Shown one piece after another: positions 47,540 through 56,482 of a stretch of 64,000 nucleotides of DNA. Within the stretch, counting starts at the first letter, position 1; each line of letters begins with the position of its first letter. Both the position numbers and the translations under genes were made by a program. The notes beneath the pieces are model-generated. The model made no database searches and was not told the DNA's origin. It was given only the letters and a program-made list of their open reading frames with translations. Origin of the DNA: Prolixibacteraceae bacterium. Its GTDB lineage: Bacteria; Bacteroidota; Bacteroidia; Bacteroidales; Prolixibacteraceae. The stretch is taken from positions 2,976,001 through 3,040,000 of the forward strand of contig CP082230.1 in assembly GCA_019856515.1 (NCBI GenBank). The letters are read 5' to 3'.

Positions 47540-48658
47540 ATGCAATTTAAAGATATCGTAGGACACCAATCCACCAAAGAAAGATTAGTACAAATGGTTC
47601 ATGAGGATCGTTTAAGTCACGCCTTGTTGCTTACTGGTTCTAAGGGGATTGGCAAACTATCTCTAGCTGTAGCTTTTCTTCAATATATTCATTGCAAAGA
47701 GCCCATTGAGAACGACTCTTGTGGTCAATGTAGTTCGTGTAAAAAGATCTCAAAGCTTATTCATCCTGATATGCATTTTGTCTTTCCTATCGTTAAGAAT
47801 AAAGGGCTAGAAATATGCGATCATTATCTTCCCCAATGGAGAAAATCACTATGCAGTAATCCTTACCTTTCATTTAACGATTGGTTGGATCTTATTGACG
47901 CAGGAAATAAGCAAGCGATCATTTATGGAAATGAAAGTGAAGAGGTCGTAAAAAAGATTAATCTTAAATCTTACGAAGGAGGATATAAATCTCTGCTTGT
48001 TTGGTTACCAGAAAAATTAAACACTACTAGTGCCAATAAGCTATTAAAACTTATTGAGGAACCACCAAACAAAACGATTATGATCTTTGTTTCTCAAGAA
48101 GAGAATAAGATTCTTCCCACGATACGTTCTCGAATACAAGAGATCCGATGTCAAGCATTGACCACTGAGGAGATGGAGCTCTATCTTTCATCAACTTACC
48201 CCAATGCGGCCTCAAATATGGAAGAAACAGCTCGATTGGCTCAAGGGAGCATGAATCAAGCCATTAAAATTGTTGAAAGCCATAGTCTAAAAGAACAAAA
48301 TTTAGTATCTTTTCAATCGCTAATGCGATTTAGCTACAGTCGTAAAATTGTAGATTTAATAAGTTGGGCTGAAGAGATGGCACAAAGAAATAGAGAAAGC
48401 CAAAAGGACTTTCTACTTTATGCCCAAAATATGGTTCGTGAAAATTTTGTCATGAACATGCAACAACCCGAACTTGTTTATTTAGATCAAGCTCAAAAAG
48501 ATTGGTCTAATAAATTTTATCCGTTTATCAATGATCGAAATGTGGAAGTCTTAAACAACGAGATGACCAATGCATTTCGTGATGTATCGATGAATGGAAA
48601 TAGTAAAATCATTTTTCTCCATTTGGGGTTGATGATAACCAAATATATACGTGCATAG
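47540..48658 (+). CDS. holB: DNA polymerase III delta' subunit
   Basis: A clamp-loader AAA+ subunit of 372 residues. The opening MQFKDIVGHQSTKERLVQMV and LLLTGSKGIGKLSLAVAFL (P-loop, near 31-49) are typical. A zinc module follows: CGQCSSCKKISKLIHPD with an upstream cysteine in HCKEP. KLLKLIEEPPNKTIMIFVS near 165 and LPTIRSRIQEIRCQ near 195 (SRC region) are delta' motifs; the usual SRC reads SRI here. Delta' normally does not hydrolyse ATP. It is followed, 138 bases on, by the ricT-gldH-trmB group. Confidence 0.92.
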   Translation: MQFKDIVGHQSTKERLVQMVHEDRLSHALLLTGSKGIGKLSLAVAFLQYIHCKEPIENDSCGQCSSCKKISKLIHPDMHFVFPIVKNKGLEICDHYLPQWRKSLCSNPYLSFNDWLDLIDAGNKQAIIYGNESEEVVKKINLKSYEGGYKSLLVWLPEKLNTTSANKLLKLIEEPPNKTIMIFVSQEENKILPTIRSRIQEIRCQALTTEEMELYLSSTYPNAASNMEETARLAQGSMNQAIKIVESHSLKEQNLVSFQSLMRFSYSRKIVDLISWAEEMAQRNRESQKDFLLYAQNMVRENFVMNMQQPELVYLDQAQKDWSNKFYPFINDRNVEVLNNEMTNAFRDVSMNGNSKIIFLHLGLMITKYIRA

Positions 48659-48796
48659 ATTGCACACATAAAAGTGATGGCTTCATCAACAAGCCATACC
48701 AAAATGTATACGGTAGAAATGCTATTCGTATACCTTTTTTAATCTCCCATTGCATTCGTTTTAATTGCACTGGGGTCAACATATATAGAACTAGTT

Positions 48797-50224
48797 ATGA
48801 ACTCTACAGATAATTCATGTAAGGGTTGCTCGATGGGAAAAGAGTCAAGATCTTGTCCCAAGTTACAAGTCCACGACTGGTTGAGCGACGTACCAAATAC
48901 CTTCAACAAAGGTGAAATTGTTGAAGTCCGTTTTAAGAATACTCGAAAGGATTACTACTTTAATATCCACGGAATTCACCTAGAAGTAGGAGATATGGTG
49001 GCTGTAGAAGCTTCTCCTGGACACGATATAGGAATGGTTTCATTAACAGGTGATCTTGTATTAAAGCAGATGAAACGCCATAAAGTGACCTATATTGATG
49101 GGGAACTAAGAAAAGTTTATCGTGTTGCCAAACCTGTCGATATTGAGAAGTGGGAAGAGGCGATGGCATTAGAACATCAAACGATGCTGACAGCCCGTAG
49201 AATTGCCGAAGAACTTCAGCTCAATATGAAGATTGGTGACGTGGAATTTCAAGGAGACAAAACAAAAGCCATCTTCTACTATATCGCGGATGAACGTGTC
49301 GATTTCCGTCAATTGATCAAGGTCTATGCCGAAACTTTTCGCATACGTATTGAGATGAAACAAATCGGAGCCCGACAAGAAGCGGGTCGAATTGGAGGAA
49401 TTGGTCCTTGTGGCAGGGAACTTTGTTGTAGTTCTTGGATGACGAACTTCGTTTCAGTGACAACAAATGCAGCTCGCTACCAAGAGATCTCTCTTAATCC
49501 CCAGAAATTAGCAGGACAATGTGGAAAGTTAAAGTGTTGCTTAAACTATGAGCTAGACTGCTACATGGATGCACAAAAAGACTTTCCATCCACTCAGATT
49601 CCGCTACATACAAGAAAAGGTAAATATCTATTCCAAAAAGCAGACATCTTTAATCGAGTGCTATGGTATGCACTTGATGGAAGTGGTCCCAATAGAATTG
49701 TTGCTTTGACTGTAGACAAGGTCAAAGAAGTTATTCGTAAAAACAGGAATAGCGACTCCGTTGATGAGTTGATTAGTGATGTTGATGTCTCGATGGTTAT
49801 CAGTGAATCTGCGGAATATCAAAATGTCGTAGGACAAGACAGCCTTGATCGTTTTGATAAACTAGAAGATAAACCTATCAAGAGAAAGAAAAGAGGCCGA
49901 AATATTAAGAGTGATAAAAAGAGGCCTCCTCGAGCTCAAAAGCCTACAAGAACTGACAACGAAACAACCACAGCAAAGAGACCAGAGCAGAAAGATAGAA
50001 AAGGGGATGACGAAAGTAATAAGAATCGTCCAAACCCAAGGAACAGACGTAGGCCGTCAGATTCTAAAGCTCCTAATAATCCTTCACCACAAAGTACACA
50101 AGCACCTAAAAAGGCAGATAAAGAGGTACAAGGTGAAGCGTCAAAAGAAGGTGCTGAAAATAAAAGGCGTCCAATACAAAGAAGAAAAAAGAACTTTAGA
50201 AGACCGAAGAAAGATGATGCGTAA
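48797..50224 (+). CDS. ricT: PSP1-domain protein RicT (YaaT family)
   Basis: A 475-residue protein. Residues 1-300 carry the PSP1/RicT region, with SMGKESRSCPKL near the start and the signature GRIGGIGPCGRELCCSSW near residue 198, followed by AGQCGKLKCCLNYELDCY near 235. These cysteines match those that bind an Fe-S cluster in the Bacillus RicAFT complex, which there affects RNA processing and phosphorelay; the role in Bacteroidota is unknown. From about 365 onward the tail is low-complexity and rich in K, R, P and N, a possible RNA-binding extension. The final codons overlap the gldH start. Confidence 0.9.
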   Translation: MNSTDNSCKGCSMGKESRSCPKLQVHDWLSDVPNTFNKGEIVEVRFKNTRKDYYFNIHGIHLEVGDMVAVEASPGHDIGMVSLTGDLVLKQMKRHKVTYIDGELRKVYRVAKPVDIEKWEEAMALEHQTMLTARRIAEELQLNMKIGDVEFQGDKTKAIFYYIADERVDFRQLIKVYAETFRIRIEMKQIGARQEAGRIGGIGPCGRELCCSSWMTNFVSVTTNAARYQEISLNPQKLAGQCGKLKCCLNYELDCYMDAQKDFPSTQIPLHTRKGKYLFQKADIFNRVLWYALDGSGPNRIVALTVDKVKEVIRKNRNSDSVDELISDVDVSMVISESAEYQNVVGQDSLDRFDKLEDKPIKRKKRGRNIKSDKKRPPRAQKPTRTDNETTTAKRPEQKDRKGDDESNKNRPNPRNRRRPSDSKAPNNPSPQSTQAPKKADKEVQGEASKEGAENKRRPIQRRKKNFRRPKKDDA

Positions 50225-50711
50225 TGTACAACTAATGATCCTTCTATTGGGAGTACTGCTAGGGACATCTTCTTGCCAAGATAATAGGACGTTTAATTCG
50301 TACTATAACATCAATAATGATCAATGGCATCAAGACTCCATCGTAGTTTTTTCACCCAATGTTACATCCGTGGATCAAGCTCTAGATTTAGATGTAAACA
50401 TACGAAACACGAATAGTTATGATTTCAACAATCTATGGCTTTTCATTAAGACCACCACTCCAAGTGGTGTGGTCTTTAACGACACAATTGATGTCCCAAT
50501 GGCAGACCATCGTGGGAGATGGCTAGGAAGGGGCCTGGGAAATACTTTTGAACTTAGCTATCCTTTCAAAACGAACACCCTGCTTCCTGACACTGGTACA
50601 TACCATATCGAGATTATGCAAGGGATGCGAAGTGAGGCGAAATATATTGATGGCATTTCAGATATTGGATTAAGAATTGATTTAACAGAATATAAAGGTG
50701 GGAAAGAATAA
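50214..50711 (+). CDS. gldH: Gliding-motility lipoprotein GldH
   Basis: A 165-residue lipoprotein starting at ATG 50214 (or 50217); the longer frame from 49911 only shadows ricT. The signal is QLMILLLGVLLGTSSC, with the lipidated cysteine near residue 19. The GldH pattern is clear: NINNDQWHQDSIVVFSPNV, YDFNNLWLFIKTTTPSG, and GMRSEAKYIDGISDIGLRI at the end. GldH is needed for gliding in Flavobacterium but occurs in many non-gliding Bacteroidota, so motility should not be assumed. It overlaps ricT by 11 bases and trmB by 14. Confidence 0.9.
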   Translation: MMRNVQLMILLLGVLLGTSSCQDNRTFNSYYNINNDQWHQDSIVVFSPNVTSVDQALDLDVNIRNTNSYDFNNLWLFIKTTTPSGVVFNDTIDVPMADHRGRWLGRGLGNTFELSYPFKTNTLLPDTGTYHIEIMQGMRSEAKYIDGISDIGLRIDLTEYKGGKE

Positions 50712-51435
50712 ACTAAAGAAATTTAGTGAGATGGAGACATTTCCAAATGTTTTCCAGAATGCTTATAGAGATTTACAAGAAGAACCTTTTGAAAATAAAG
50801 GGAAATGGGCATCTTCTTTTTTTAAAAATGACAATCCAATCGTTGTAGAGGTCGGTTGTGGAAAAGGGGAGTATACCGTAGGATTAGCAAAAAAGTATCC
50901 AAACAAAAATTTCATCGGGGTTGATATAAAAGGGTCTCGCATGTGGTTAGGAGCCAAGGAGTCTATTGATAATAACATGACGAATGTGGCATTTATCAGA
51001 ACACATGTTGAACTATTACATCTATTTTTCGATACTGATGAGATATCTGAAATATGGATTACGTTTGCAGATCCTCAGATGAAGCATACAAGAAGAAGAT
51101 TAACTTCTACTCGCTTCATGGAACACTATAGAAGTTATCTTAAGGAGAATGGATTGGTACATCTAAAAACCGATAGCGACTTTCTATATACGTACTCTGA
51201 TATCATGGTGAAGGAGAATAAATTTGAGGTACTTGAAAATACCAATGATCTATATCACTCTGATATCGTCGATGATATTCTATCCATTAGAACCTTTTAT
51301 GAGCAACAATGGCTAAATAGAGGAAAGACGATTAAATATATCAAATGGAAAATGCATCGTAACCTTTTGGTAGAACCAGAAGTGGATATTGAGCTTGATG
51401 ACTATCGAAGCTTTGGTAGAAGAAGACGAGAATAG
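50698..51435 (+). CDS. trmB: tRNA (guanine-N7-)-methyltransferase
   Basis: Methylates G46 in tRNA with SAM. The 245 residues begin at GTG 50698: GTG GGA AAG AAT AAA gives MGKNKLKKFSEMETFPNVF, the conserved Bacteroidota TrmB opening, so the non-ATG start and 14-base overlap with gldH are accepted. SAM binding is VEVGCGKGEYTVGLAKKYP near residue 50 and IGVDIKGSRMW near 75. WITFADPQMKHTRRRLTS near 120 is the substrate motif, with the usual D-P-W replaced by D-P-Q. It ends the ricT-gldH-trmB cluster; a terminator lies 175 bases further on. Confidence 0.92.
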   Translation: MGKNKLKKFSEMETFPNVFQNAYRDLQEEPFENKGKWASSFFKNDNPIVVEVGCGKGEYTVGLAKKYPNKNFIGVDIKGSRMWLGAKESIDNNMTNVAFIRTHVELLHLFFDTDEISEIWITFADPQMKHTRRRLTSTRFMEHYRSYLKENGLVHLKTDSDFLYTYSDIMVKENKFEVLENTNDLYHSDIVDDILSIRTFYEQQWLNRGKTIKYIKWKMHRNLLVEPEVDIELDDYRSFGRRRRE

Positions 51436-51610
51436 TAATAATATCAACAGCATGTTGAGATGATCAATAAATTACGATGTGCATTTTTTACGGATACAAA
51501 GGAAGAGGTCGTTAGATCACTTTTCCTACGGAGATATTTCTTAACGTAAAGTATACAAGATCGCACATAAAAGTATAGACCATTTTAATATATACTTTGA
51601 TAAAATATTA

Positions 51611-51642
51611 AATCTGGGAGAGTATTCTCTCAGATTTTTTTT
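51611..51642 (+). terminator. Terminator upstream of the alkyltransferase-like gene
   Basis: AATCTGGGAGA-GTAT-TCTCTCAGATT (one G-T pair) followed by a run of eight T. It ends 20 bases before ATG 51663 and probably closes the trmB transcript. Confidence 0.8.
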
Positions 51643-51662
51643 ATTTCAAGAACATTCATATT

Positions 51663-52019
51663 ATGACATTTAACGAGAGGGTATTCTTTGTTGTAAGGCT
51701 AATTCCAGAAGGTAGGGTTACTACGTATGGCATGATTGCTAAATTTGTTGGTGCTCCCAAGGCAGCGAGAATGGTAGGATGGGCAATGAATCGCTCTCAT
51801 GAACAGCAAGAATATATTCCTGCACATCGTGTTGTAAATCGAAATGGTCTATTGACAGGCAAAGCACACTTTAAAGGAGAGAGCATGGCTGCAAGATTAG
51901 AGAGAGAAGGTATTTGTATCAAAGAGAACAAGATACAGCAACTAGATTCACTATTGTGGGACCCTTTCAACGAGATAGAGATTGTTCCAAAAGCTTTTTA
52001 TGATGATCTTAACCTCTAA
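51663..52019 (+). CDS. Alkyltransferase-like protein (ATL), MGMT family without the active cysteine
   Basis: A 118-residue protein matching the C-terminal half of O6-alkylguanine-DNA alkyltransferase. GRVTTYGMIAKFVGAPKAAR near residue 18 is the DNA-binding helix region with the base-flipping arginine. The active-site motif PCHRV reads IPAHRVVN near 53, with alanine in place of the acceptor cysteine, as in ATL proteins that bind damaged bases and recruit nucleotide-excision repair instead of repairing directly. It stands alone. Confidence 0.9.
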   Translation: MTFNERVFFVVRLIPEGRVTTYGMIAKFVGAPKAARMVGWAMNRSHEQQEYIPAHRVVNRNGLLTGKAHFKGESMAARLEREGICIKENKIQQLDSLLWDPFNEIEIVPKAFYDDLNL

Positions 52020-52151
52020 ACCGGTGAAATATTTTTTTCTAAGATTATGAGATGTAGCACAGGAGAGCAAATGACGGTGTCATAACCCTACCCAAGTTAT
52101 TTACTTGAGTAGCGTTAATGATATACTATTATAATAAAAGATAAGATAAGG

Positions 52152-52185
52152 TTACTACAAGTCATTGGTTCTACTCTTGTAGTAA
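52152..52185. repeat. Inverted repeat between convergent ATL and tetR genes
   Basis: TTACTACAAG (52152-52161) and CTTGTAGTAA (52176-52185) are a perfect 10-base stem with a 14-base loop. No long T run follows, so it may be a weak terminator or a processing site. Confidence 0.5.
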
Positions 52186-52263
52186 GACCTTTAAATATCA
52201 TTTTGATATATTCGCACAAAGAGACTTACCCTAAAACAACTCATTAAATAGGTAGAAGTAGAG

Positions 52264-52917
52264 CTAATCTACAGCATTTTCGACCAAAGGAAGATGATAG
52301 TTACGTTTGCGCTCTATATCGCTTGTAATCCCCTTAAGAAGGAGTGAGATCAATGAATGTAACTTCTCATTAAAACTCTCTAATCCAAATTTACGTTGAA
52401 TGATAGGTTGATCATAGCCTTTGATCGCAATAACTAAGGTATTGGCAACTAAAGTAGGATTTGGAATATCAAAAATACCATAGCTTACGCCCTGTTTTAA
52501 GAAACGTTCGATAATCGATATTTCATCTTCTAGATATCGATCTCTCAAAGGGGTGATAAACTCCATGTCAGTAATACTTGAATCCTTTACAGCCTCATGT
52601 AATGTCTCAAATTGACCAATTCGAACTGTTCTCTCATAGATATAACGATACAGAGACTCTCTCGGGTCAACAATCTGCTTAAGAACCTTCATGATCCCTT
52701 CAGAGAGTTCTTTTGCTTCAATTTTAACTACTTCCATATACAACTCCTCTTTACTATCAAAATAGTAATACAGAGAGCTTTTTCCCTTTTTTGCCTCTTT
52801 TGCAATATCCTCTAGAGTGGTCTTACGATAGCCAAACCTTCCGAAGATATTCCTCGCAGATTGTATGATGAGATTTCTTGCATCATCTTTTATGTCCTCT
52901 TGATCTTTCGTTTGCAT
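52264..52917 (-). CDS. TetR/AcrR family transcriptional regulator, paralogue A
   Basis: A 217-residue regulator starting at ATG 52917 (a TTG lies two codons upstream). The helix-turn-helix is FGYRKTTLEDIAKEAKKGKS followed by SLYYYFDSKEELYMEV, near residues 27-63. It is clearly related to the regulator encoded at 55804-56403, with the same KKTTL/RKTTL-DIA and GKSSLYYYFDSKE words. RNase R lies between the two. Targets are unknown. Confidence 0.88.
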   Translation of the reverse strand: MQTKDQEDIKDDARNLIIQSARNIFGRFGYRKTTLEDIAKEAKKGKSSLYYYFDSKEELYMEVVKIEAKELSEGIMKVLKQIVDPRESLYRYIYERTVRIGQFETLHEAVKDSSITDMEFITPLRDRYLEDEISIIERFLKQGVSYGIFDIPNPTLVANTLVIAIKGYDQPIIQRKFGLESFNEKLHSLISLLLKGITSDIERKRNYHLPLVENAVD

Positions 52918-53564
52918 ATTCAAAACTACCTAAAAAATTATTACAGAATCATTTTGCTCCTTCTACAAAATCGAATTTAATTATACTTTGTTTTATTAGA
53001 GGTCTTATTGATTAGTTTTATTTTAACGGAGCAAATATGTTAAAGGTTCAAAAATAATAAATTATGCTTCATAATAGACAGAAAATAATATGTATCGAAG
53101 TTTTTAATTTCAATAGTGTATTTATTGGCTCTTTTATTTAAAACTGTCGTATATCTATTGATCATAGCAATTACAGTCTATATCTCTATATGAAATACTC
53201 TCAGTATATTGAGGATAAACTTGGATTTGATAGTTTTATTCCATTTAAACTATACGACTACAGATAGAGGTATGGGGACATTCCCCCATCTACTACACCA
53301 CATAATATCAGACATTTAACACAAATCATCGCTATTTATGACAGTCAAGTTAAAAGGAGCGACAAATTTCTATGTCGATATAGATTTATCTATTAAATTA
53401 GTAGTTGGACATGAAATTCATATCATCATGTCATGGTCAATACAATAATCGTATCTTTGCAAAAAAGTAGATCATATAAAACAATATACAATCATTAGTT
53501 GTATCACTTAAGGTATTTAACCATTGAAAGTATCTTAGTTAAATAAATCATAGCAGCTGAAAGC
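52918..53564. other. Long intergenic region upstream of rnr with two short ORFs
   Basis: About 650 bases between divergent tetR and rnr. Two short ORFs have coding-like composition: 53190-53267 (25 codons, MKYSQYIEDKLGFDSFIPF...) and 53338-53448 (36 codons, MTVKLKGATNFYVDIDL...). A small hairpin ATGGGG-ACATTC-CCCCAT (53272-53289) lies between them. A promoter element is at 53452-53459. Neither ORF is matched to a known family by me, and either could be chance or a gene remnant. Confidence 0.4.
53452..53459 (+). promoter_or_regulatory. -7 promoter element (TAnnTTTG) of rnr
   Basis: TATCTTTG, 105 bases before ATG 53565, which leaves a leader of about 100 bases. Confidence 0.5.
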
Positions 53565-55709
53565 ATGGGTAACAAAAGAAATAAGGTCAAAAAGGGACGT
53601 AAAAAGTTATTTACCAAGAAGGATATCAAGAAGAGTATTATAAAGATTTTTCAGGAGAATGTCTCTAGATCTTATAATAACAAACAACTTGCCTCTATTC
53701 TTGGAGTAAAAGATATGCCGACCAAGCAGCTTATTACTGTCGTTCTGTTTGAGTTGGAAGATCAGAAAATGATTATTCAAGAATCACGTGGTAAATATAA
53801 GCTTGATGCCAATGCTGGCTATGTAAACGGAACGATAAAGATTGCATCAAAAGGAAATGGAATTCTTACTACTGATGATGTGACTGAACCCATACTTATT
53901 TTATCTCATCATATGAACAGGGCACTGCCAGGAGATAAAGTAAAAGTTTTACTTCATGCCAAAAGAAAGAATAAAGAACAAACTGGTGAAGTGGTAGAGA
54001 TTTTAGATCGTAATGAGAAACCGATGGTGGGTATCATTCAAAGATCTAAACACTTTAACTTCTTTATTCCTAATCAAAAAATGAGCTTCGACATCTTTAT
54101 ACCTAAAGATAAGCTCCTACGTGCCGAAGATGGGCAACGTGCATTGGTACGTATTACAGATTGGCCAACCCATGCTAAGAATCCTTTTGGAGAAGTTGTT
54201 GAAGTACTAGGAGATGTTGGTGATCACAAAGCAGAGATGAATGCCATTATTGCTGAATACGAGCTTCCGACAGCTTTCCCTCCTCGTGTTGAGAGTTATG
54301 CTGAAGGTATTGTAGATGGAATTACAGAGGAGGAAGTAGCAAAGAGATGGGACTTTAGAGAGGTAACCACTTTTACTATCGACCCTAAAGATGCCAAAGA
54401 TTTTGATGATGCACTTTCGATTAAGAAACTTGAAAATGGGAATTGGCAAATTGGTGTGCATATTGCTGATGTCACACATTATGTAAGACCAAAAACTCTT
54501 TTAGAAGAGGAAGCATACGAACGTGCAACATCTGTTTACCTTGTGGATAGAGTGGTTCCTATGTTACCAGAACATTTATCCAACGGGGTTTGTTCTCTAC
54601 GTCCCAATGAAGACAAATTATGCTTCTCTGCTGTATTTGAGCTTAATAATGATGCCGAGATACAGAAGCAGTGGTTTGGACGTACTGTGATCCATTCAGA
54701 TCGTCGATTTGCCTACGAAGAGGCACAAGAGATAATTGAAGGAGCTGATGGCGATTTCAAACAAGAGATCCTTACCTTGGATCGTCTTGCCAAGGAGCTG
54801 AGAGCAGATCGTTTTAATAATGGAAGTATTGGATTCGATAGAGTAGAAGTGAAGTTTAACCTAGATGAACATGGTAGACCAACTGGGGTATATTTCAAAG
54901 AGAGTAAAGATGCGAATAAATTGATTGAAGAGTTTATGCTTCTTGCCAACAAACGTGTTGCAGAGTTTATCGGTAAACAACCCGCAGGCAAAAAAGCGAA
55001 AACATTTGTCTACCGTATTCATGATAAGCCAGATCCTGAAAGGCTAGAGAACTTTAATCGCTTTATTCAACGATTCGGTTATGGTATACAGACAACATCA
55101 CCTAAAAATATTGCGCTATCGATGAACAAACTTCTAGGACATGTTGATGGTAAATCAGAACAAAATGTCATTGAAACACTTGCGATACGTACCATGGCAA
55201 AAGCAGAGTATTCAACTCACAATATTGGACACTATGGTCTTCATTTTGATTACTATAGCCACTTTACTTCGCCAATTAGAAGGTATCCAGATATGATGGT
55301 ACACCGTCTACTTGCAAGGTATCTTGATGGAGGTAGATCTGTGATGGAGTCGAAATATGAAGGAATGTGCCAACATGCTTCTAAAAGAGAACAACGTGCA
55401 GCAAATGCAGAAAGGGCCTCTATTAAATATAAACAAGTAGAGTTTATGGTTGATAAGATTGGCGCGATATTTGAGGGGTCTATCTCAGGCGTTACCGAAT
55501 GGGGTATATATGTGGAGTTGGATGAAAACAAGTGTGAAGGAATGATACCGTTATCGATGTTAAAAGACGACTACTATCAGTTTGATGAAAAGAACTACTG
55601 TATCATAGGTAAGGCCTTTAAGAATAAATATCAAATGGGAGATAAGCTTCAAGTCCGCATAGCAAAGGCGAACCTACAGAAGAAGCAACTAGATTTCGAA
55701 TTGGCATAA
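53565..55709 (+). CDS. rnr: Ribonuclease R
   Basis: A processive 3'-to-5' exoribonuclease of 714 residues that degrades structured RNA and helps in ribosome quality control and cold growth. The order is a basic N-terminus (residues 1-30), a winged-helix region, cold-shock OB domains (about 75-225), the RNB catalytic domain with FTIDPKDAKDFDDALS near 270 (catalytic aspartates), and a C-terminal S1 domain (about 628-710, GAIFEGSISGVTEWGIYVEL). The FDYYSHFTSPIRRYPDMMVH motif near 560 is present. It is flanked by two tetR paralogues. Confidence 0.95.
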   Translation: MGNKRNKVKKGRKKLFTKKDIKKSIIKIFQENVSRSYNNKQLASILGVKDMPTKQLITVVLFELEDQKMIIQESRGKYKLDANAGYVNGTIKIASKGNGILTTDDVTEPILILSHHMNRALPGDKVKVLLHAKRKNKEQTGEVVEILDRNEKPMVGIIQRSKHFNFFIPNQKMSFDIFIPKDKLLRAEDGQRALVRITDWPTHAKNPFGEVVEVLGDVGDHKAEMNAIIAEYELPTAFPPRVESYAEGIVDGITEEEVAKRWDFREVTTFTIDPKDAKDFDDALSIKKLENGNWQIGVHIADVTHYVRPKTLLEEEAYERATSVYLVDRVVPMLPEHLSNGVCSLRPNEDKLCFSAVFELNNDAEIQKQWFGRTVIHSDRRFAYEEAQEIIEGADGDFKQEILTLDRLAKELRADRFNNGSIGFDRVEVKFNLDEHGRPTGVYFKESKDANKLIEEFMLLANKRVAEFIGKQPAGKKAKTFVYRIHDKPDPERLENFNRFIQRFGYGIQTTSPKNIALSMNKLLGHVDGKSEQNVIETLAIRTMAKAEYSTHNIGHYGLHFDYYSHFTSPIRRYPDMMVHRLLARYLDGGRSVMESKYEGMCQHASKREQRAANAERASIKYKQVEFMVDKIGAIFEGSISGVTEWGIYVELDENKCEGMIPLSMLKDDYYQFDEKNYCIIGKAFKNKYQMGDKLQVRIAKANLQKKQLDFELA

Positions 55710-55759
55710 GAATCAATTTGTCAAGCTCTTGTCAACCATGTGATTTAAAAAAAATAAAT

Positions 55760-55767
55760 TATATTTG
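55760..55767 (+). promoter_or_regulatory. -7 promoter element (TAnnTTTG) deciding the start of tetR paralogue B
   Basis: TATATTTG. It lies over the TTG at 55765, so translation must begin further on, at ATG 55804. Confidence 0.5.
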
Positions 55768-55803
55768 TCTGTGAAAGCAGAAGATATTAACTCAAAAGGC
55801 TTC

Positions 55804-56403
55804 ATGAAGAACGAAAACGTGAACACAAAAAAAGATGCCGTTCGTGAGAATATTTTGACTATTGCCCAAGATATTTTCAGCAAGTATGGCTATAAGAAAA
55901 CCACACTTGACGATATCGCGAACGCCGTACGAAAAGGGAAGAGTTCCCTATACTATTACTTCGATAGTAAAGAGGACATCTTTCAAGAGGTGATCAAAAA
56001 GGAAGCAGACATTCTTCGTCAAGAGCTTTCTAAAGTACTTCGTAAAGACACAGACCCGGAGGATAAATTAAGAGATTACATATTGACTAAGATAACCACT
56101 TATCGACAACTTGCTAATTTCTATAATGCGATTGAAAACGACACAGCAGCAGTAAGCTTTGTTGAATCGATGAAGGCTACTTATGATCAGGAAGAGATTC
56201 GTATGATGAAACGTATTTTATTAGATGGTGCAAGAAGGGGACGTTTTGCGATCCAAGATTTCACTCTTGCAGCTATCGGTATTACGACAGCGGTAAAAGG
56301 ACTAGAGATGCCTTTATCTGCAGGAACATACAAAGAGAGTGATCTTGAGAAAAGTGTAGATGCTATTCTACAAATTCTATGTTATGGTATTATGAAACGA
56401 TAG
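55804..56403 (+). CDS. TetR/AcrR family transcriptional regulator, paralogue B
   Basis: A 199-residue regulator from ATG 55804 (MKNENVNTKKDAVRENIL). The open frame extends back to TTG 55765, but that lies in the promoter element. The helix-turn-helix is YGYKKTTLDDIANAVRKGKS followed by SLYYYFDSKEDIFQEV, near residues 28-63. It is a paralogue of the regulator at 52264-52917, transcribed in the same direction as rnr and separated from it by its own promoter. The ligand and targets are unknown. Confidence 0.88.
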   Translation: MKNENVNTKKDAVRENILTIAQDIFSKYGYKKTTLDDIANAVRKGKSSLYYYFDSKEDIFQEVIKKEADILRQELSKVLRKDTDPEDKLRDYILTKITTYRQLANFYNAIENDTAAVSFVESMKATYDQEEIRMMKRILLDGARRGRFAIQDFTLAAIGITTAVKGLEMPLSAGTYKESDLEKSVDAILQILCYGIMKR

Positions 56404-56433
56404 CATAAAGACCTACTATCTTTAAAAAGCTTT

Positions 56434-56482
56434 ATCCCCTTTATCGTCTTCCAAAAAGAGACTATAAAGGGGATCTCTTTTA
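56434..56482 (+). terminator. Terminator of tetR paralogue B
   Basis: ATCCCCTTTAT (56434-56444) pairs with ATAAAGGGGAT (56464-56474) and runs into CTCTTTTATTT. The 3' part overlaps the end of the convergent LPP20-like gene. Confidence 0.75.

Noticed and set aside
49911..50213. 101-codon N-terminal extension of gldH
   Set aside because: It is the shifted frame of the low-complexity ricT tail; the lipoprotein signal begins at ATG 50214.
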